Position numbers and translations under genes: made by a program
Shown here: in pieces, positions 1-8,009 of the stretch
How positions within the stretch are numbered: position 1 is the first letter of the stretch
How the letters are laid out: every line of letters starts with the position of its first letter
The notes under the pieces: generated by a model
Databases searched by the model: none
What the model saw: the letters and a program-made list of their open reading frames with translations, nothing else
What the model was told of the DNA's origin: nothing
Source of the DNA: Shewanella psychrophila
Lineage (GTDB): Bacteria; Pseudomonadota; Gammaproteobacteria; Enterobacterales; Shewanellaceae
Direction: 5' to 3'
Assembly (NCBI RefSeq): GCF_002005305.1
Contig: NZ_CP014782.1
Span: forward strand, 3,782,001 to 3,846,000
DNA length: 64,000 nt

Positions 1-373
1 TATCGCTTCGTAGTGGAGACATATGCTCGAGGCCCATATGTAATTTAGCCGGACGCATATTGCAAAAAAGCTCAAAATGCCCACGAAGAGGCAATAGCGC
101 ACCACGCTCCGGTTGATCGTTTGGTGGCAAGTGCTCCCACTTTGGACCGCCGACAGAGCCAAACAATACGGCATCGGCCGCCTCACAACCTTTCAGAGTC
201 GACTCAGGCAGAGGGCAACCATGATTATCGATGGCGGCACCACCAACATCATATTCACTATATTCAATTGATAGATCGAAACGTTTCTCGATCGCCGCCA
301 ACACCTTACGTGCCTCGGCCATCACTTCGGGTCCAATTCCATCTCCGGCTAATACAGCTACTTGATAACTCAT
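1..373 (-). CDS. leuB: 3-isopropylmalate dehydrogenase (partial, N-terminal part)
   Basis: The complement reads MSYQVAVLAGDGIGPEVMAE from an ATG at 373-371 and stays open to the window edge (about 124 residues). The GDGIGPEV motif and the following GG..ID..G.PLPE and LFGSVGGPKW segments are the N-terminal signature of LeuB, which oxidatively decarboxylates 3-isopropylmalate in leucine synthesis in the cytoplasm. It starts 53 bases after the leuA stop on the same strand, so leuA and leuB form one operon under the attenuated leu promoter. The C-terminal two thirds lie outside the window. Confidence 0.95.
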   Translation of the reverse strand, partial: MSYQVAVLAGDGIGPEVMAEARKVLAAIEKRFDLSIEYSEYDVGGAAIDNHGCPLPESTLKGCEAADAVLFGSVGGPKWEHLPPNDQPERGALLPLRGHFELFCNMRPAKLHMGLEHMSPLRSD

Positions 374-426
374 ACGACACACACTCCAACTCTTTAATTT
401 TACTATTCGAATAATTAATAACTTTC

Positions 427-1998
427 TTATACGCCGCCTAACTCGCTACGTTTTTGCTGAATCTTCTCTTTGCAATCGGCAACCTTGTCTGCACGCCAAG
501 TCAGGTTCATCACGTGTATCAGCGCCTGAACCGAGGCTTCGACGACATCGGTCGCCAATCCGACTCCATGGAAGCTCTGCTGCTGGTAATTAGCCTCGAT
601 ATCGACCTGTCCCAGAGCATCTTGCCCCTCACCTTTGGCACTTAGCTTATAGCTAGTAATATTCACTTCACACTGGCTGGCACGGGCGATGGCATTATAG
701 GCGGCATCCACCGGGCCATTACCCGTGGCAGCTTCAGTGACAGTCTTACCATCAATTTCAACTTTAACCGTCGCAGTTGCATTGCCTTGGGTAGAATCAG
801 AATGAACCACCAGCTGCTGCAATTTATAATGCGCTTCCTCATCGGCCTGAGCCTCAATGAATACTAAGGCTTCAAGATCATAATCAAATACCTGCCCCTT
901 CTTGTCTGCCAGCTCTAGGAAGGAGGTATACAAGGTATCCATATCGTAATCGCTCTCTCCATAACCCATCTCAGACATGCGATGCTTGATCACGTGACGT
1001 CCAGAGCGCGAAGTCATATTCAGATTATTACGTGGTAAGCCTATGCTCTCTGGCGTCATGATTTCATAGGTATTCTGTGATTTAAGCATGCCATCTTGGT
1101 GAATACCCGATGAATGAGTAAATGCATTTGCACCAACGATCGCCTTATTAGCCTGTACCGGCATGTTACACAGCTGGCTAACTAAGCTAGAGGTACGGTG
1201 GATCTCTTTAGCATTGATTCCTGTCTCAAAACCCAAAGACGATTTACGGGTCGACAAGATCATGGCGATCTCTTCCAGTGAACAGTTACCCGCTCGCTCG
1301 CCGATGCCATTGACCGTACACTCAATCTGGCGCGCACCGTGTTGCACCGCAGTGATAGAGTTGGCAACAGATAAACCTAAGTCATCATGACAGTGAACCG
1401 AGATCACCGCCTGATCTATATTAGGAACCCGGTTAAACAGGGTTTCTATGATGGAACCGAATTCACTCGGAACGGTATAACCCACGGTATCAGGAATATT
1501 AATTGTCCTGGCACCCGCTTTAATCGCCTCTTCGACCATGCGACACAAGTTATCAATTGGCGTACGACCCGCATCTTCACAGGAAAACTCAACATCGTCA
1601 GTAAATCGACGAGCATATTTAACTGCGCCAACCGCCATCTCTAATACCTGATCGAAAGAGCGTTTCAGCTTACTTTCAACATGTATGGTCGAAGTAGAGA
1701 TGAAAGTGTGGATACGGAACTGCTCGGCAACCGAAAGCGATTGCGCCGCTGCATCGATATCTTTTTCCAAGGCGCGGGATAAAGCACACACTCGGCTATT
1801 TTTTATCGTACGGGCTATGGTCTGAACAGACTTAAAATCTCCCGGAGACGAAACAGGAAAACCTACTTCCATCACGTCAACACCCAGTCGTTCCAAAGAT
1901 AGCGCTATCTGTAGCTTTTCCTTAACCGTTAAGCTTGCCGCCAAGGCTTGTTCACCATCACGTAGGGTCGTATCAAAAATAATCACTCGGTTAGACAT
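427..1998 (-). CDS. leuA: 2-isopropylmalate synthase
   Basis: 523 residues, the usual length of the long bacterial LeuA. It condenses acetyl-CoA with 2-oxoisovalerate, the committed step of leucine synthesis. The DRE-TIM metallolyase barrel is visible: TTLRDGEQ near residues 10-17 and the metal-binding HCHDD at 202-206. The segment from about residue 390 to the end (VHSDSTQGNATATVKVEIDG and onward) is the leucine-sensing allosteric domain. The ATG at 1998 starts MSNRVIIFDTTLRDGEQ, in line with known LeuA proteins. It is the first structural gene after a leader peptide and attenuator hairpin and is followed by leuB. Confidence 0.97.
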   Translation of the reverse strand: MSNRVIIFDTTLRDGEQALAASLTVKEKLQIALSLERLGVDVMEVGFPVSSPGDFKSVQTIARTIKNSRVCALSRALEKDIDAAAQSLSVAEQFRIHTFISTSTIHVESKLKRSFDQVLEMAVGAVKYARRFTDDVEFSCEDAGRTPIDNLCRMVEEAIKAGARTINIPDTVGYTVPSEFGSIIETLFNRVPNIDQAVISVHCHDDLGLSVANSITAVQHGARQIECTVNGIGERAGNCSLEEIAMILSTRKSSLGFETGINAKEIHRTSSLVSQLCNMPVQANKAIVGANAFTHSSGIHQDGMLKSQNTYEIMTPESIGLPRNNLNMTSRSGRHVIKHRMSEMGYGESDYDMDTLYTSFLELADKKGQVFDYDLEALVFIEAQADEEAHYKLQQLVVHSDSTQGNATATVKVEIDGKTVTEAATGNGPVDAAYNAIARASQCEVNITSYKLSAKGEGQDALGQVDIEANYQQQSFHGVGLATDVVEASVQALIHVMNLTWRADKVADCKEKIQQKRSELGGV

Positions 1999-2045
1999 CT
2001 GGTTTCTCCGTGGAAGACCTAATTATTATTTGCGCTTAAAAACAA

Positions 2046-2074
2046 AAAACCCCGCGTTTGTTAGCGCGGGGTTT
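2046..2074 (-). terminator. leu operon attenuator hairpin
   Basis: On the minus strand a GC-rich stem (CCCCGCG at 2050-2056 pairing with CGCGGGG at 2065-2071, extended by A/T pairs) is followed by a T-rich run. It lies between the leader peptide stop (2107) and the leuA start (1998), exactly where a transcription attenuator would act. The structure is directly visible; its function is inferred from the leader upstream. Confidence 0.85.
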
Positions 2075-2106
2075 GTGAATGCTGTGTCTCTATCGAGTGT
2101 GCAACA

Positions 2107-2175
2107 CTACATCCTCCGCGCAGGATCTGCGAGAATGAGAATGAGGAGGTTGAGTAATGCACGTTTTATATTCAT
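2107..2175 (-). CDS. leuL: leu operon leader peptide
   Basis: An ATG at 2175-2173 opens a 22-residue frame ending with TAG at 2109-2107: MNIKRALLNLLILILADPAR then RM. Six of the residues at 7-15 are Leu (TTA and CTC codons), with two Ile between them. A short Leu-rich peptide between a promoter and a terminator hairpin ahead of leuA is the classical arrangement for ribosome-mediated attenuation: leucine starvation stalls the ribosome on the Leu codons and prevents the terminator from forming. It is too short for most gene callers. Confidence 0.85.
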   Translation of the reverse strand: MNIKRALLNLLILILADPARRM

Positions 2176-2194
2176 CAGTCTTATTTATTCAGTG

Positions 2195-2212
2195 TGCATA
2201 ATTAATTATGCA
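2195..2212. promoter_or_regulatory. 18-bp perfect palindrome upstream of leu leader
   Basis: TGCATAATTAATTATGCA is a perfect 18-base palindrome 20 bases upstream of the leader peptide ATG, downstream of the predicted transcription start. It could be an operator or a feature of the leader RNA. The regulator is unknown, and chance is possible in AT-rich DNA. Confidence 0.4.
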
Positions 2213-2259
2213 GCAATTTAATACTCGGTTTTGACGTTAGTCTCGTAAAGAACGCTTAA

Positions 2260-2288
2260 TTTTTAACGTGTGGCGGCCCCAGTGTCAA
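2260..2288 (-). promoter_or_regulatory. predicted sigma70 promoter of the leu operon
   Basis: On the minus strand a perfect -35 box TTGACA (2288-2283) is followed after 17 bases by TAAAAA (2265-2260) as a -10. Transcription would begin near 2253, giving a leader of about 80 bases before the leader peptide. The -10 is weak (4 of 6), so the exact start is uncertain. Confidence 0.55.
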
Positions 2289-2513
2289 CCCCATTCTTTT
2301 CATTTTAGCCTGATTAGACCAGAGCAAACGTCTTTGAGCTCTGACTATCTTTTAATTAATCCTATAATCTGCAGCCATTTAGCTAAGATATCTCGATAAA
2401 AAACCGAATTTGAAACAAATAGTTCTAAATCATACTCTGCTGTTTTTTAATGCATCAAATTCGTTATAATAACCGCCACATGGATTTCGAATAAGTAAAC
2501 GGAGCTTAACCTA

Positions 2514-4265
2514 ATGATCTTTCGTATCGTAGTGCTTTGCCTCACGTTCTGGCTAGCGCCAACTTGGGCAAACACACAAGATAAACTCGATACGATCGAC
2601 AGACTCCTTTATCAATATCCAACTCAAGCCCTCAATAAGATAAATACCCTAGAAAGCATTACCTCTCCCATCAAGCTTACCGAGGCTGATAAATTGAGGC
2701 TCTCGCTACTTAGATGTGAAGCCTTTCTGCAATTAGGTGAAAACGAGGCGGCCATCAATATTGCCCGCATGAGCGAAGCCAAGGCGAAGATCCTCAAACT
2801 AGATCAAGCACGCCCCTACTTTCTTAACTGCATGGCTGCCGCATTCAGTAACTATGGTGATTATCGACAGGCATTACCCATACTAGATAGCTCGATAATG
2901 CTATCCAGAGAGCTTGAACAACCTCAGTCTTTAGTAAATGGGTTGAGACTTAGAGGCGTAATAGATACTCAGATTGACAGCTACAGTAGCGCATTCGAAG
3001 ATCTTGGTTTAGCCAGCGATATCTATTCTGACACCCAATTTCAGGCAGTAAATTGGGTACTCCCCCCAAAAATCAGTATCACACTCGCCATAAGCCAACT
3101 GCTAGCCAAAAACAGTGAGTTTAAACCAGCCTACCAATTATTAGAAAAGGCGATCGCCAGAGATGACCCCATAGGTAAGGTCAGACTCACAGCCAGTATA
3201 CAAGTGGCAAAAATGGCTCAACTTAACCGTGCCATATCCAGTGATCAACTCATTAGAGAAGCAAAAAAATTATTACCAGAACTCGAAACGGCTTTCGAGC
3301 TTGCCGTGAGTTACAAGGACATTGCTCAGCTGGAATATAGAAGAGAAAATTACACTCAAGCTATTCAGCTATTAGAGATCAGTTTAAGTACCTTTATTAA
3401 ACAAAAAAGCACCATAGAAAAATTACGTACCCAACGCCTACTTGCCGAAGTACTACTGACAAGCGGCAATCAAGTGCAAGCCATGCCCCTAATGAACCAA
3501 GCCATAGCAACGGGTCTACAAACCTCTAAATATCATGAATTAGTACTTTGTTATCAGGTATTGAGTAACTATTACCTTCATCTCGGAAATTTCGAACAGG
3601 CTTATCATTATCAGGTTCTCAAATTCGGTGCTGCAGAAAATGCCTATAACTTCATCAAGGATACGCGTTTACAGCAATTAAACACTCGATTGAGTCGACA
3701 ACAAGTGGCAAGTTCGGTCATGGATAAACACAGGCCCATACAAGCCAGTCAAACTCAGTTTAAGAGTGAATATGTGTTACTTACTCTCTTCATTCTCGCG
3801 GCTCTTATGACTATAAGACAGAAACGTAAATCAACTAAATTCGCTCAAGCTCCCAAAACCACTAGCTCACCCGAACATAGAATAGACAAACTGATCAGTC
3901 ACAGTAAACTTGTCGGCTTCCCCTTGAGTCTTATCCTTATCGATTCCAGACATATATTTCATGGCGATAAGCCTCTACTACAAACAAGACTGGAAAACCT
4001 ACTCAGAGAACAGGATATAATCACCACGACTATCGACGAGGAGGTGATGATCTTGCTACCCCATACACAGGAGAAAGGCACCTTAAAGATCATCGAACAG
4101 ATAAGAGAAGTGATGCAGCCACTACAGCAAGGAAATCGAGCTAATATTGGCTACTCAAAATTACAACAGCAGGACAGTCTAAAGACGTTAATAAAGCGGG
4201 CTAAGGTTAAACAATTAACTTTGAAGAGCAAAAAGCAAACACATGTGACCACCGAAACAGTTTAA
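2514..4265 (+). CDS. TPR-repeat membrane protein with degenerate GGDEF-like C-terminus
   Basis: 583 residues. An N-terminal signal peptide (MIFRIVVLCLTFWLAPTWA) is followed by TPR-like helical repeats to about residue 390, one membrane segment (YVLLTLFILAALMTI, about 418-433) and a cytoplasmic tail. The tail looks like a decayed GGDEF domain: PLSLILIDSRHIF matches the first strand, TIDEEVMILLPH sits where RYGGDEFLVLLP would be, and ANIGYSKL matches the SIGVA strand. The catalytic GG(D/E)EF is absent, so cyclic-di-GMP synthesis is not expected. By architecture it is probably an envelope sensor or scaffold. The start has GGAG nine bases upstream. Partner and ligand are unknown. Confidence 0.75.
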   Translation: MIFRIVVLCLTFWLAPTWANTQDKLDTIDRLLYQYPTQALNKINTLESITSPIKLTEADKLRLSLLRCEAFLQLGENEAAINIARMSEAKAKILKLDQARPYFLNCMAAAFSNYGDYRQALPILDSSIMLSRELEQPQSLVNGLRLRGVIDTQIDSYSSAFEDLGLASDIYSDTQFQAVNWVLPPKISITLAISQLLAKNSEFKPAYQLLEKAIARDDPIGKVRLTASIQVAKMAQLNRAISSDQLIREAKKLLPELETAFELAVSYKDIAQLEYRRENYTQAIQLLEISLSTFIKQKSTIEKLRTQRLLAEVLLTSGNQVQAMPLMNQAIATGLQTSKYHELVLCYQVLSNYYLHLGNFEQAYHYQVLKFGAAENAYNFIKDTRLQQLNTRLSRQQVASSVMDKHRPIQASQTQFKSEYVLLTLFILAALMTIRQKRKSTKFAQAPKTTSSPEHRIDKLISHSKLVGFPLSLILIDSRHIFHGDKPLLQTRLENLLREQDIITTTIDEEVMILLPHTQEKGTLKIIEQIREVMQPLQQGNRANIGYSKLQQQDSLKTLIKRAKVKQLTLKSKKQTHVTTETV

Positions 4266-4440
4266 CTCGTGCTCGACCTCTCTGCAGTTAATCTCTCCTA
4301 GCTATCAGCTAGCAAGTTAACAATCTTATGAAGATAACTCACCATCGAAACAGCTTAGCTCATGCTTTCCTAACTATCAGCTAGATAGTTCGCTATCTCA
4401 TCGAGGAAGTCACCACCGAAACGGCTTAACTTACGTTCAC
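4247..4440. repeat. degenerate tandem copies of the recQ 3' end
   Basis: Three related segments lie head to tail. The element CGAAAC(A/G)G(C/T)TTA(A/G)CT occurs near 4253, 4346 and 4417, and CTATCAGCTAG occurs at 4302 and again at 4374, giving a period of about 71-72 bases. The copy at 4370-4440 is the genuine C-terminal coding end of recQ (minus strand). The middle copy is non-coding, and the left copy overlaps the last codons of the TPR gene. Confidence 0.6.
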
Positions 4441-6202
4441 CGACCCCGTTAACTGCCAGCATTTCCCCCGGGCTTGTAGGCGTCATAGCCGCCATCTCGG
4501 CCAGAGTCGCATCGTTGAATACCAGATAAGGAGGCACATCCAGCTCTTCAGCCAAGCGTCTGCGTAGCATCTTCAGTCTGGCAAATAACTTACGATCGTA
4601 ATTCAATGGCGCACGAGTACTGCCGCTACGACGCTTAGTCGTAGTTTGCAGTATGATTCTCGGCTCGGCGAGTAATAACTCCACCTCACCTTTCAGCACA
4701 GCTCTCGCCGAAGGGTTCAACTTGACCGAGGATCCCCGGGTAATATCTTGACTGGCAAAGCCTAAATGAATTATCTGCCTGATAATACTCAGCCAATATT
4801 CATGACTCTTATCTTTGCCTATTCCCCAAGTTGATAATTTGTCATGGCCGCGGTCCAAGACATTGGCGGCCTTAGAGCCTCGTAGCACCTCGATCATGTG
4901 ATTGATACCGAAGCCTTGCTTCAAGCGATAGATGCTTGAGAGCACCTTCTGCGCATCTTGAATTCCATTATATCGTTTAGGCGGGTCCAAGCAGATATCA
5001 CAGTTACCGCAGGGCTCTTCGGCACTCTCATCAAAATAGTGCAGCAACACCTGACGACGGCAAGTCTGCGCCTCGGCAAAGGCAGCCATAGTGTTGAGCT
5101 TATGCAATTCTACCTGCTGTTGTGGGCCTGGCTCAGATTGCTCAATCAAGTGGCGCACCCGGCCAATATCTGCAGGATCAAATAGCATTAAGGCCTCAGA
5201 ATCTAAGCCATCACGTCCGGCGCGCCCCGTTTCCTGATAATATGACTCCACGCTCTTGGGAATATCATAATGCACCACGTAACGAACGTTGGACTTATTT
5301 ATGCCCATGCCAAATGCCACGGTTGCCACCACGATATCGAGTTGATCTTTCAGGAAGCGGTCTTGAACATCGGCTCTCTCCTCCTGAGTCCTGCCTGCAT
5401 GATAAGAGTCGGCATTATGACCCTGAAGCCTCAGACGCTCCGCAACCTCATCGACCCGTCTGCGACTGCCACAATAGATGATGCCACTGGTGCCATTTTG
5501 GGCTGTCACGAACTGACGCAACTGATTAGCAGCATTGAGTTTCTCGGCGACTGTATAGCGAATATTCGGACGATCGAAACTGGTAAGCAAAGAGAAAGGA
5601 GTAATGGTCAGACGCTGACAGATATCCTGCCTGGTAGCCTGATCTGCAGTGGCCGTCAGTGCCATGATAGGCACATGGGGAAAATATTGTCTCAGCCTGC
5701 CTAACGCCGCATACTCGGGCCTAAAATCATGGCCCCATTGAGAGATACAGTGGGCCTCATCTATGGCGAAAAGTGAAATATGCAGTTCATGTAGACGGTC
5801 TATAAAACTGGCTTGTAGCAAGCGCTCGGGAGAGACATAGAGCAGCTTTAGTTCTCCGCTGTGCATCTCCCTAAGAATTCTGGCACTCTCTGCCCCTGCC
5901 TGAGATGAATTTAGATATCCGGCATTAACTCCCATCTGTTGCAGACTATCGACCTGATCTTTCATCAGAGAGATCAACGGTGAAACCACTATGGTCAAGC
6001 CAGGCATCTGCAATGCAGGCAATTGATAACACAGGCTCTTACCACCACCAGTCGGCATAATCACCAGGCAATCGACACCGGCACAGATCTGTTCTACCAC
6101 CTCCCGCTGGCCCTTTCTGAAGGTGCGATAACCGAATACCGACTGCAGGCTCGAAGAAAGTGGATCTGATTGAGGTTGCGGCGTCACTTGGTCCATGGGC
6201 AT
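4370..6202 (-). CDS. recQ: ATP-dependent DNA helicase RecQ
   Basis: 610 residues, matching the 3'-5' helicase RecQ that acts in RecF-pathway recombination and replication-fork repair. Visible parts in order: Walker A MPTGGGKS (50-57), the DEAH box at 148-151 followed by the QWGHDFR aromatic loop, helicase domain 2 with YYQETGRAGRDG, the four-cysteine zinc site (CRRQ...CGNCDIC, about 380-405), the winged helix, and a C-terminal HRDC domain (about 530-610). It faces away from the yigI-rarD genes, a neighbourhood also found around recQ in enterobacteria. The stop lies within a degenerate tandem repeat of its own 3' end. Confidence 0.97.
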   Translation of the reverse strand: MPMDQVTPQPQSDPLSSSLQSVFGYRTFRKGQREVVEQICAGVDCLVIMPTGGGKSLCYQLPALQMPGLTIVVSPLISLMKDQVDSLQQMGVNAGYLNSSQAGAESARILREMHSGELKLLYVSPERLLQASFIDRLHELHISLFAIDEAHCISQWGHDFRPEYAALGRLRQYFPHVPIMALTATADQATRQDICQRLTITPFSLLTSFDRPNIRYTVAEKLNAANQLRQFVTAQNGTSGIIYCGSRRRVDEVAERLRLQGHNADSYHAGRTQEERADVQDRFLKDQLDIVVATVAFGMGINKSNVRYVVHYDIPKSVESYYQETGRAGRDGLDSEALMLFDPADIGRVRHLIEQSEPGPQQQVELHKLNTMAAFAEAQTCRRQVLLHYFDESAEEPCGNCDICLDPPKRYNGIQDAQKVLSSIYRLKQGFGINHMIEVLRGSKAANVLDRGHDKLSTWGIGKDKSHEYWLSIIRQIIHLGFASQDITRGSSVKLNPSARAVLKGEVELLLAEPRIILQTTTKRRSGSTRAPLNYDRKLFARLKMLRRRLAEELDVPPYLVFNDATLAEMAAMTPTSPGEMLAVNGVGERKLSRFGGDFLDEIANYLADS

Positions 6203-6366
6203 CGGAGGTGAGAAATAGGGTCGACCATTCTAATAAAGCTTACGCCTCTTGTCTCTCATGATCGGCCAATGTTTGAGAATAATCTTGCATACCAAGGTAA
6301 ATAAGCGATAGATTAATTGCTCTAATAATAAACAACAATAGATACTTACCCTATAAAAGGATGCTT

Positions 6367-6831
6367 ATGACCAACCCAGTGCAAGCCGAAATTCTTAAGA
6401 GAGTGGCCGAAGTGTTCGATAAACAAGTGCCGTTTCATAACCTCTTGGGTATGAACATCAAGCGTTATGATATCGACGGCGTCGAAGTTAGCGTCAATAT
6501 GAAGCCAGATCTTATCGGCAACATCCACCAGCAGATCCTCCATGGCGGCGTCACTGCCACTGTACTCGATGTTGTCGGTGGACTGACCGCCTTCTCAGGT
6601 TTAGTCGCCAGTCGAGACGACTGGAGCGTAGAAGAACTACAGAGCCGCCTGCAAACTTTAGGTACCATAGATCTCAGAATTGATTACCTCAGACCCGGCA
6701 GAGGCGAGATATTTACCGGTACCGGCACAGTGATCCGCGCCGGAAATCGCGTGTCTGTTTGCCGAATGGAGCTGCATAATGAGCGCGGCGATCACATCGC
6801 CTTCGGCACGGGTACTTACATGGTCGGCTAA
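6367..6831 (+). CDS. yigI: YigI-type hotdog-fold thioesterase
   Basis: About 154 residues with a 4HBT hotdog fold: HGGVTATVLDVVGG is the central helix motif, and GTIDLRIDYLRPG and the terminal AFGTGTYM complete the sheet. It resembles E. coli YigI, an acyl-CoA thioesterase encoded beside recQ and rarD. The second ATG (6367) is preferred to the one at 6361 because AAAAGG lies directly against the first and six bases before the second. Cytoplasmic; substrate presumably long-chain acyl-CoA, by homology only. Confidence 0.85.
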   Translation: MTNPVQAEILKRVAEVFDKQVPFHNLLGMNIKRYDIDGVEVSVNMKPDLIGNIHQQILHGGVTATVLDVVGGLTAFSGLVASRDDWSVEELQSRLQTLGTIDLRIDYLRPGRGEIFTGTGTVIRAGNRVSVCRMELHNERGDHIAFGTGTYMVG

Positions 6832-7046
6832 GGCTAGTAGAGGAAACAACTTCAGAACACGGCGATCACAAGCTTTACTTGCCACAGCTGTGTTTGCTTA
6901 TGCCTCGCTTATTTCCGAGTGTCAGCTTTACTTTCCTAGTGTCACTCTCATGAGACAGGCAAGAAACGGTTAGTCACAGCTTTAACCTTGAGGCTGTAAG
7001 GCTTGAGGAATACAATGAGGCACTTTCTCATTTTGTAGTTCTATTC

Positions 7047-7931
7047 ATGCTCGATTCTGAATACCGCAAAGGCATAGTCTTTGCTATTTGTGCTTATACT
7101 CTCTGGGGTTTTGCGCCACTCTATTTCAAGTTGCTTGGACAGGTTTCTGCAACCGAAATTTTAATCCACCGGGTGATCTGGTCATTTGTGTTTGTCACTA
7201 TACTCATGACGGCATTCGGTGGTTTCTCTCGCCTCAGACAAGTGCTGAAGCGGCCGAGACAGCTCTTGGTGTTAGCCTTAACCTCAATCTTGATCGCCGC
7301 TAACTGGCTACTGTTTATCTGGGCCATCAATAATGACCATATGTTAGATGCCAGCTTAGGTTATTTCATCAATCCACTGGTGAATGTCATGTTAGGCATG
7401 GTCTTTCTGGGCGAACGCCTGAGGAAACTGCAATGGTTTGCAGTCGCCCTAGCCGCTAGCGGCGTTATGGTGCAGCTGATTTCTTTTGGCTCAATTCCCT
7501 TGGTATCTTTGGGCCTTGCCTGCTCATTTGGCCTCTATGGTCTGTTACGCAAGAAGGTCAATGTCGATGCCAAGACAGGCCTGTTAGTCGAAACAGCCAT
7601 TTTGTTTCCGATTGCGCTCATCTACCTGTTTGCCAACGTGGGCGGCTCATTAACCAACATGATGACCAACGAAGTGTCACTCAACCTACTGCTCTTAGCG
7701 GCGGGCATAGTGACCACCATCCCCTTACTCTGTTTCGCCGCTGCAGCGGTGAGGATCCCGCTATCTGTACTAGGCTTCATCCAATATCTCGGCCCTAGTA
7801 TCATGTTTATCTTAGCTATCAGCCTCTATGGCGAATCATTCGATCTGGAGAAAGGAGTCACCTTCCTGTTTATCTGGGGAGCCTTGGTCATATTCACCAT
7901 AGACATGTTCTACAAACGCAAGAAAAAGTAA
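7047..7931 (+). CDS. rarD: EamA-family transporter RarD
   Basis: 294 residues, almost entirely hydrophobic, with ten predicted membrane helices in two EamA-like halves. The N-terminal KGIVFAICAYTLWGFAPLYF and the segment LLFIWAINNDHMLDASLGYF are strongly characteristic of RarD (chloramphenicol-sensitivity protein). The transported substrate is unknown. It lies downstream of the YigI-type gene on the same strand with a gap of about 215 bases, and ends at a bidirectional terminator shared with the TonB-receptor gene. The ribosome site before the ATG is weak. Confidence 0.93.
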   Translation: MLDSEYRKGIVFAICAYTLWGFAPLYFKLLGQVSATEILIHRVIWSFVFVTILMTAFGGFSRLRQVLKRPRQLLVLALTSILIAANWLLFIWAINNDHMLDASLGYFINPLVNVMLGMVFLGERLRKLQWFAVALAASGVMVQLISFGSIPLVSLGLACSFGLYGLLRKKVNVDAKTGLLVETAILFPIALIYLFANVGGSLTNMMTNEVSLNLLLLAAGIVTTIPLLCFAAAAVRIPLSVLGFIQYLGPSIMFILAISLYGESFDLEKGVTFLFIWGALVIFTIDMFYKRKKK

Positions 7932-7950
7932 TCGACAAACTCACCATAAA

Positions 7951-7986
7951 AAAGCCCCTACTTCTTATTTTAAAGATAGGGGCTTT
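7951..7986. terminator. bidirectional terminator between rarD and the TonB receptor
   Basis: AAAGCCCCTA (7951-7960) pairs perfectly with TAGGGGCTTT (7977-7986). A and T tracts on both sides let it serve the convergent genes on either strand. Confidence 0.9.
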
Positions 7987-8009
7987 GTTGGTTTTATAAC
8001 CGATACGAT

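Noticed and set aside
121..414. 97-codon open frame on the plus strand
   Set aside because: It lies opposite leuB, whose minus-strand translation is clearly a conserved protein.
4958..5704. Several plus-strand frames of 75-144 codons
   Set aside because: All are antisense to the conserved recQ coding region and have no recognisable composition or ribosome sites.
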